Positions 56,728 through 64,000 of a stretch of DNA of 64,000 nt are shown here, one piece after another; position 1 is the stretch's first letter, and each line of letters starts with the position of its first letter. A program made the position numbers and the translations under genes. Location: NCBI GenBank assembly GCA_022315425.1, contig JAIUPT010000036.1, forward strand, positions 372,001 to 436,000, written 5' to 3'. The DNA comes from Pseudevernia furfuracea (lineage: Eukaryota; Ascomycota; Lecanoromycetes; Lecanorales; Parmeliaceae). Under the pieces are notes generated by a model. That model was not told the DNA's origin and did not search any database. It worked only from the letters and a program-made list of their open reading frames with translations.

Positions 56728-59150
56728 CAATTACAAAGCCATTTCCAACAAACACGTCTTATATAGCCAATTCAACTCATGCTCTGTATTCACAAACGAC
56801 CGCATGGGTGAACCCTTGGGCTTCGGGCCCATGCTACGTTGCTGGAACGGCTGCCTCAACGTTTTGCTCATGCTCAAATTTATATAACGCTCTTGCACAG
56901 GTGCAGACGGTGACCACGACTGGGACCCCGCCCGGAGGCGGTTCAGTTTGGACGGACACCTTCACGCTTTCCACCATCACAGAAAAGTCATACAAACCTC
57001 CAATGGCATGCTGCTCGAAGACTTGTGAAATCTATGCTTCCAGCGTCCAAATAATATACTGGCATGTGGACCTTAATACTATGAATTCATCTATCACAGC
57101 TGCACCAGCATCAAGTTCCTACAGTACTGTTGCTGGCAACTTCACATTGCAAGTCCTACCTTGACGATCTCTCAGCATCCTCTAACAATTTTTTAGTATC
57201 TCTCCTTCCGTCTATGTGGCCTACCACGGTCTCAATGCCCTTTATGACTGCGGCTACTTCTCAAGCTTCACGACAGGCGCTGTTTACGACACCACAATTG
57301 CCTATCCCTCAGATGCGCTTTCAACATATGTGGGCCCGCTGTGGATGAAGGCACAGACTGGGCCAGAGCCAGCCTCGTTGTTCCAAGCACTTAATTACAC
57401 GGAGTTCGAAGAGTACGAAGCTAACTCTGCAAATGAGGGCTACTCCAAAAATCTCAAAATTCCAAGTGACCTGGCGGCTATTGATCCAGCATGGAGCACT
57501 TGCACTCCTGGCATGTATGGGTCGTGGGATCCCCCTCGAGCGCTGACCGCGGCGCGCAATATGGTCGCTCCAACGCCATCACAGCCGGTTATGGATCCTT
57601 TAGCAACCGCAGCTCCAGCAGCTGGAATAGCTCCGACACATGTTCCAGCTGCTCCTACAACACCTCCTAAAGAGTCTGCGAACGTACCGTTACAACCGAA
57701 CCCTCCGATTGCATCAGCAGATCCCGGCTCTGAATCAAAAGGTATACAATCCAACGGGAACAATGATCCAGCTTGGTCAGTTGCCCAGGCAGACAATGCT
57801 TCAAAGGATGGCAACGCTGGAGAGAACCCAACTCCAGTTTCAAAGCAAGGCCAAGATCCCGATCCAACAAACCAACAGGGTAGTACCCAGAACACTCCAA
57901 ATCAGGGTTCACCTGCAGCTTCCAACAATTCTCCGGAAGCAGGTGGCAGCAGCGGCGACAGTAACAGTGTAGCGGGAGCTCCAAATTTGAACGTCGATCC
58001 ACAAGGCTCACAAAACGGCCCCCAAAGTTCTCTGGGGGCAACTGAACCGCCTCTGTCATTAGATTCAGTAGTGCTTGCCTCGCCAACCCCGCTGATTGTT
58101 GGCGGTAGTACCATCGAAAAGGCTCCGAACGGTGGAGCTGTCATTGGAACATCAACATATACAGCAGACTACGAAGGGCAAATTTCCAATATGCCAGTCT
58201 CAATTGGGGTAGACAAAATTGTAATAGGCACCACTACGCACGGACTTCCGACTTCGACACCGGTCCTTATCGGCGGACAGTCGATGGTCAAGGCTGCAAA
58301 CGGGGGTGTGGTTATAGGAACCTCTACATACCGGCCAGGCAGTCAGGCGCAAATTTCCGGCAAAGCTCTCTCCGTGGGTGTGGATAGTGTGGTCGTTGGG
58401 GGTACTCCATACGCCATTCCAAGCCCTAGCACGGCTGATACAGTCTTCACCGCTAGTCAATCTATCAGCAGAGGGCCTAATGGCGGCGCGATACTCGAGG
58501 ATGGTGCTACCATCGGCCTCGGAAGTCAAAGTAACATCAACGGCCACACCATTTCAGTTGGAGATTCTACTGTCGTTATCGACGGCACATCTTACGCCCT
58601 TCCAAGCAGCGCTGGAGCACTCCTGCAATCCCCACGCCCACAACCTAATGCACCGGTCACTATTACCAATGGCGTCGTGCTGACTCCCGGCGGAGCCGCA
58701 GCAACAATCTCTGGAACTACGTACGCCATTCCCTCCGATGGCAGTGTGCTCGTCGTAAACGATCAGCCTCTCCCGATCCCCACGGAAGCCACGTTGCAAT
58801 CAGTCTTCACAGTAGCAGGCCAGATCTTCACCGCGGTACCGACCGGATTTGCCATTGGTAGCCAGAGCGTGGCGCTCAATGGGACTGTGATCTCACTGGG
58901 ACCTTCCGGGTTGCAGGTTGGGTCGAAGACGATGCCATTGACGAGCGCGCAGACAACTGATGGGGGGTTGGGTGAGTTGATCATGAGTGGTTTTGGTAGC
59001 GGTGGGGAGCCTGGACCAACAGTTGGAGCTGGCAATGGGTCGAGCGTTGTGGCATTCACGGGGGAAAGCAGCAGGGTGAGAAGAAGACTCGACATTAGCT
59101 TTTTGGGAATTGTGGGTATGGTCATGGGAATCGTTGCCGTCTTATTGTAA
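56728..59150 (+). CDS. Repeat-rich GPI-anchored cell-wall protein
   Basis: Two supported exons, 56728-57148 and 57197-59150; the signal-peptide exon upstream is not located. The N-terminal domain is Cys-containing (GPCYVAGTAASTFCSCS, MACCSKTCEIYASSVQI, and PSVYVAYHGLNALYDCGYFS). A Pro/Asn/Ser/Gln stalk follows. Then come about four diverged repeats, roughly 58 residues each, of the form I-x-GG-x-S-x4-APNGG-x-VIGTSTY ... ISG-x3-SVGVD-x-VVVGGT-x-Y-x-IP. These beta-type repeats are common in fungal wall proteins. The tail ends in a hydrophobic GPI-type segment (FLGIVGMVMGIVAVLL). The intron at 57149-57196 needs a GC donor (gcaagt); only this restores FTFISPSVYVAY. Confidence 0.75.
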
Positions 59151-59574
59151 AAGTGAGGGGAGTCCTGATATACATTAGGGGTCCGTATATCGTGGGTGTA
59201 TATATGTATCCTTGTATATATTGATGAGATGGGCAACGAGTAGGACAATGATGAAGAACAATGCTTACCTAATAGTGGTCACTGGTGATTTGTCGGAGCG
59301 GGCCGTTCCTGTTTAGGCAGGAGCTAAATATAGATATGCGGCGAAGCGGTTTCTATGACTTGAGCTTCGCCACCAGATATCTGAAACTCAAGCCTTAACA
59401 TATAGCGTCGCGATCCCCGACGGCATCAGCGATGATGCGCAAAGCACGCCCAAAGTGCATATGGACCGCCTGGGTAGCACACAGTTGATTGTTGTCAGAA
59501 ATATCATCAGAAGTAAAGCATGAACCATCTCGAGCTGGAGCCTGGCCTGACCACGTCAGCCAGCCCCGTATACG
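59151..59574. other. Intergenic spacer
   Basis: 3' flank of the wall-protein gene and promoter of the CorA-like gene. No gene recognised. Confidence 0.4.
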
Positions 59575-61991
59575 ATGCCGGAACCTATAGGATCCAGTAA
59601 CGTTCTCCACAACATCCTAGATGTCTTGCAGCGCATCGAATCGAGGCTGGCAGGGCATGAAGAGCGGTTTAAGAGCCTGGAATACCACACGCAGATGAGC
59701 AACGGAGGGAGCCAAGCAGAGGGACTCGGTGGTAATACAGATACCCCGAGCGAGACTTCACGAAATACAGAAATATACTACACCTCTATCGATACCTTAC
59801 GACCTTCAAGGAAAGGGACACCTACAAGCGATGACTCGCCAGGAGACAGCAGCACTGCGAGCACAATTCCTTATAGTCAATGGAGCATCAACCAATTGGA
59901 CCGCTTTTTCAACCTTTCCCTCTCAACATTACTTGAAGCCCGTCTCGGGGACTGCTGGAAAATGCCTGACGACAGTCGACTACCTCTGAAGTTCTTCAAA
60001 ACCAATATTCTGAAGAGCAATGGTCCTTTCGGAGTACCGATGGACAGCTTCCCTACTGCCAGACAACCTGTTGAGCGAGATCTCGAATTTCTTTGTCAAT
60101 TCGATGATGACTTGAGAGCCCACCCAGGCAATGACTTCGTGGTGGTTGATTTCGACGCGGCGGACAATACCAGACTTTATAGACTAGGTGAACAGGCCTC
60201 TGGATTAGAGCTACAGGTTGAAGCTCAAGGCTCAAAGAATGCGCCATGGTCGAGGCTCATGTAGGTCGCAAATTCTTTGCCTTCGCTGACTTTCGCTGAC
60301 TTGTTCTAGCTTATACCAAGGGGCCACTACGGGCGAAAGTATCCAACCGAGCGAAAAGAGGGCCCCTCGACAGCCTATACCATACTTTACGAGCACAGAC
60401 AAGATCTTGGGCTTGTGGGATCACTTGGACTACCACTTGCAGACCAAGCGGAGAGGTATCACAACAAATCCTTATGCAAAGGCTTGGAACGGTTTTCACA
60501 CCAACTTCTACGAAATACGCGAAGTCACAGAATGGCAGGTCAAGGAGTTTTGGAAGCATGGTCCACTATACGGACATCCTCTCGGCTGGCATTTCCGCAA
60601 ATGCGCTTACACGGTGAGCTGATGTCGGTTCAAGTCGACTATGACCGGAATACTGATGACCTTGGCCAGATATACTCCCCAGTGTCTGTGGATACGTTAC
60701 AGCATTCTGACCACGTTCTGAGCAACATGAACAGGTATTGGACCCTGCTTGTGCTTGCGCCAGACCGCTTTTTCAATGACAAGAACACCTCCTTCCCTAT
60801 GGGCGCTTCATCGCCGGGACGAGCACAAGCTTTAGGCTACTCTCTAGGTAGGCTCACTCAGCCGGGCGCTGAACTAAACCTAGTTGGCCAGGGCCTGGAG
60901 AGAGTTGCCGATCGTTGGGCGGAGTTTTTATCCTACTTTGACTATATACTTGATGGAGGTGACTCTTTGATGAAGCCGGCAGAGCATGATAACCTATTGT
61001 TCGACGACGGCGCGTTCTCGAGGTCAAGACGTTACTTCTGGGCGATCGACTGCTTGTCCGAGTTCGAAACTAGTATTACAGACAACATCACGCAATGGGA
61101 ACTGTATAAGGCTGCTCGAGTACCACCGGCAAAAGACCTGCCCGAGCATGACCAGCGTCAATTAGCTTTTGCGGAAAGGCAGTACCGTGTTTTACAGAAC
61201 CAACGGGAATCTTTTAGGCAAAAGCTTGCATCCACGAAAGCCTTGAGGGACGCTGTACGTAGCAATAGCTCGGTAGATGGGGCTGAAGCTGACAAGTAGC
61301 AGCTGTTCAACGCTAGCGCCGTTATCGAAAGCAGGGCGTCAACAAGGCTAGGTGAGAATGTCAAGCTACTCACGTTTGTTAGCATCTTTTTCCTTCCGCT
61401 TGCATTCACGACCGTAAGTCTGCCTTTATCGATTCGCGTCTGACTCTATTGACTACAATGCGGAGTCCTGGACTACGAAGTATACGTCAAGACATGCTAA
61501 GAATGAATACAAGCCGTTTTCATACTGACAAGTTTTAGTCTCTTTGGAGCGTCAACGACCAATTCTCCATGACTGCACTCATATACGTAGTAATAATAGT
61601 CGCTTTAATTACCTACTTCATCATGTTCAACATCAACAGCTTGGCCCAAGGCTTTGGCCGAGTATACGACGTCAAGAAAAAGTATATTGTACGTGCAATG
61701 AAACGTGATCGCAATGAAGCCTGGAAGCAGCGCGGTCAAAGATTTGAGGTCTTCCGTCCGAAACACGAGAGTCCAGAGCCGTCTGAGTGGTACATACCCT
61801 TCTACGCCTTGCTGCATCCTGCAGTTGCACTAGGTTTGGCTCGCAGGGAAGGATTATCTGACCGCCGTCCGACAACTGAAAACGATAAATTCTTTGAACC
61901 GTCAAAGGGTGGTCTTGCTAGACTGTTCCGAAGACGGAAACACCGGACCAACGAGGAGGAGGTGAACGATCAGCCTTGGGTCATCGAATAG
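59575..61991 (+). CDS. CorA-like magnesium-transporter family membrane protein
   Basis: Five exons: 59575-60260, 60310-60613, 60670-61254, 61300-61413 and 61539-61991, joined in frame to about 713 residues. The N-terminal part is cytosolic, with a Ser/Thr-rich region and the conserved LGLWDHLDYHL and WTLLVLAPDRFF blocks. The long helix (REIxQ-type, KALRDAQLFNASAVIESRAS) leads to the first membrane segment KLLTFVSIFFLPLAFTTSLW; the second is ALIYVVIIVALITYFIMFNI. The loop reads SVND rather than the canonical GMN, so ion selectivity is open. The intron at 61255-61299 removes an in-frame TAG and restores the ASTRLG helix. A cytosolic tail of ~110 residues follows. Confidence 0.85.
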
Positions 61992-62710
61992 GAAATGCGT
62001 GGGTTGTATGTTGGAAGAAACTCTTCCAGATGCTTCGGACCTTTACTGCAACTACAGACATCCTCTGCGAGCAATGGTTTTCAGCAAGAGCATTCTTTGT
62101 GTCGCCAGCTATGGACGGTCGAGGCCTATCGCTGAGCGCCACGTCGCTGAGATTTTTGATGCGCTACAAATTAAAAAGCTGAAAACATGAAGATAAGCCG
62201 CAGTGGGCTCGGCTATAAAGTACAAGCCACGATTGAGGTGGGCGCATAAGTGACGAGAACGTCGCTGCACAATAGCAGCAGGCGGCCACACAGTGAAAAG
62301 CGTTGAAATTCTGCCACGCACATTTGGACAAGGCTACAGTCAGCCTACCTTTGTTTCAGTTTCGACCTGCAGTAATGCAATTTTCGGGCTTCTAGACTGC
62401 AGGACTCTGATTCGATGGTTGTTGTCTCAGACTGTTGTGGTTGGGATCGTGGCGCAGCAAGGTCTACCCATAAGGTCGCAACACTGCTCACAAAAAGCCT
62501 TGCTGCGGATGCTACCCATCTTCTGGATAGGCGCAGACTCAAAATATTGTTTAATCGATCAGTATATGTGATCTCCAATCTCGGGGACGCGTCGTTTTGT
62601 GAGCTTCAAACGTTGTTCGGTTAATCTCTGTTTCTGCGTTGCCAGCACTTCAGAGCCAAATTGGGCCATTGACCATCAGATCTGCAGCTCAACAGCTCGA
62701 CATCTCAACG
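61992..62710. other. Intergenic spacer
   Basis: Between the CorA-like gene and the small membrane protein. No gene recognised. Confidence 0.4.
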
Positions 62711-63040
62711 ATGACCTCCCCAACCTCCAACCCCGTCTCCCCTGACCCAGCACACATACCAGGAATCAAACTACCTGGCTACGCCGAAGCGACTGTACTG
62801 GAGGCACAAACCACTGATGCCGATGCTTCTTTACCAGCGTACTCACCATCCAGGCCATCTGTGCCATGGCCTGGACAACCCGAAGCCGCTCTCTCCAACG
62901 TCGAGCGTACCGTCCGACGAGCTCGCCTGGGCGAGCGAAAACACAGAACGCTAGCTTGCTTTTTGTTGTTGGCTTTTCTACTCATTGCGATATTCATTGT
63001 GGTGGTGATTATAGAGGTCGTTGGTCATCTGGATCAGTAA
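62711..63040 (+). CDS. Small tail-anchored membrane protein, unknown
   Basis: 109 residues from the ATG at 62711. Residues 1-65 are Pro/Ser-rich with two LPxY-type sites (KLPGYAEAT, LPAYSPS), which resemble ubiquitin-ligase adaptor or WW-binding sites. A basic segment (RTVRRARLGERKHRTL) precedes a single membrane span (ACFLLLAFLLIAIFIVVVII) near the C-terminus, so a tail anchor with the N-terminus in the cytosol is likely. The frame stays open upstream to a TTG, but the ATG is the better start. No family is recognised. Confidence 0.55.
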   Translation: MTSPTSNPVSPDPAHIPGIKLPGYAEATVLEAQTTDADASLPAYSPSRPSVPWPGQPEAALSNVERTVRRARLGERKHRTLACFLLLAFLLIAIFIVVVIIEVVGHLDQ

Positions 63041-63532
63041 GGGTTCGGAAGGGCTTTTGAGTGCCGCACAGCAGAGCAATCACCCACTACATCGGAAGAC
63101 TCTGAAGTGTTCTAAGGAACTCCACGAACTGGTCATCATGCCTCCTTTCTCTCGAGAACTGCCAAAGACGAAGCCCCCAAGCATCTGTCAAAACCGCCAT
63201 CTTAAACCAAATCCTTGGTTACTCCCTACCATCACCTTTTCAACGCTGATATCCTATTCATATTGCGAGTATACTACTCAGACCTCGTTTCATTTCCTGA
63301 CAAAGAAACTTTAAGACCTCGAACAGTTGCAAGACATCGCCGTTGTTCTTCGATTCTTTCAGCAAGCACAACAATACCCTTGACACAACTTTGCCATCTC
63401 GCGCCCTTATAATAAATCCCAGTCACGACTTTGACTACCATTTCCTTCCTTATCAGCACTTCTAACTTCCAGGCAACCAAGCAACAGAAGCAAACCTCAA
63501 ACCCGAAAACAACATCCAAACCGAACGCACCA
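63041..63532. other. Intergenic spacer
   Basis: 5' flank of the last small ORF. No gene recognised. Confidence 0.4.
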
Positions 63533-63808
63533 ATGGTCTCCTACCTCATTCGCTTCAAATGCGGTTACACTATGACCTTCGCCAGCGACCGAGTTCTCGA
63601 ACACAGGACTATAAATTATGGACAGCCCTGCACTTGGTGCGGTGGTGTTGATAGTGATAACTTCGCTGTGAGAGATCGCATTGAACGATCGGTTAACGGA
63701 ACGGATGACACGGAGGCTGGTGCGGGTAACGAGACCGTCAAAGGGAAAGGGAGCGCGAGGAAGGATGATATTTCGTTCAAAGAATATCTAGCCCAGCTGA
63801 CGAAATGA
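63533..63808 (+). CDS. Small Cys-containing protein, unknown
   Basis: 91 residues from the ATG at 63533. MVSYLIRFKCGYTMTFASDR is followed by CTWCGG about 25 residues later. One upstream Cys plus a CxxC pair could form a small zinc site, but a fourth ligand is not clear. The rest is polar, ending KDDISFKEYLAQLTK. The ATG is chosen because the longer open frame upstream is polar, Asn/Lys/Gln-rich leader-like sequence. No family is recognised with confidence. Confidence 0.5.
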   Translation: MVSYLIRFKCGYTMTFASDRVLEHRTINYGQPCTWCGGVDSDNFAVRDRIERSVNGTDDTEAGAGNETVKGKGSARKDDISFKEYLAQLTK

Positions 63809-64000
63809 TGCAAGATTCAAGGAGAATGTGGCCTGATCTGTTGGCGCGTGTAGAGTGGGGTTTGATGTGGTTGCTGATTGCGAATTACTTGTTGCACATA
63901 GTAAATAGCTTCATCAAATCGAGGCCCAGCCGACGTCAAAAGGGGGGAGCGTTGGCAGATCAATGCTGGAGTCAGATAAAGTTCAATGTATCTGCTAAGA
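63809..64000. other. 3' end of window
   Basis: 3' flank of the small Cys-containing ORF. No gene recognised. Confidence 0.4.

Noticed and set aside
61297..61299. In-frame TAG in the CorA-like gene suggesting a pseudogene
   Set aside because: A 45-nt gtacgt...tag intron (61255-61299) removes it and restores the conserved helix RDAQLFNASAVIESRAS.

Overview
The window is nuclear DNA of a filamentous ascomycete. Introns are about 40-70 nt with GT..AG ends, genes are monocistronic and found on both strands, and the families are typical fungal ones: GH16 glucanase, long-chain alcohol oxidase, CFEM and GPI wall proteins, and many F-box-like proteins. A Dothideomycete is my guess; nothing here fixes a genus. 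Spliced models below were built by eye from reading frames, splice sites and family motifs.

1-9.2 kb: a secreted GH16 beta-glucanase, then a cluster of small F-box-like proteins with a C-terminal Cys-pair (CxxC..CxxC) region. Three are open and three are truncated, frameshifted or eroded. 9.9-16 kb: a cytochrome P450 and a two-exon long-chain alcohol oxidase on the same strand. 16.7-17.7 kb: the eroded 5' part of an alpha/beta-hydrolase-type gene, split by a 409-bp element with perfect 19-bp terminal inverted repeats. 18.4-25.1 kb: glutathionyl-hydroquinone reductase (ECM4 type), a FYVE-finger protein and a protein with a CBM48/AMPK-beta-like N-terminus.

27-34.5 kb: a hexose-type MFS transporter flanked by more F-box-like genes and relics. 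One of these genes has had its 3' end tandemly triplicated. 35.7-41.3 kb: a Pro/Arg-rich repeat ORF and a local family of SprT-like (HExxH) proteins, including a predicted 603-residue protein with two complete SprT-like modules. 41.3-56.7 kb is gene-poor: an orphan secreted glycoprotein, an F-box-like protein, a decayed aminoglycoside-phosphotransferase-like gene and a probably damaged double-CFEM, GPI-anchored protein gene.

56.7-64 kb looks like ordinary gene space again: a repeat-rich GPI wall protein, a five-exon CorA-like membrane protein and two small ORFs.

The main points are the tandem SprT-like protein with an intron at the same place in all three modules, birth-and-death of the F-box/Cys-pair family, two introns that appear to need GC donors, the inverted-repeat element with a predictable empty site, and the CFEM locus whose exon phases do not join cleanly.
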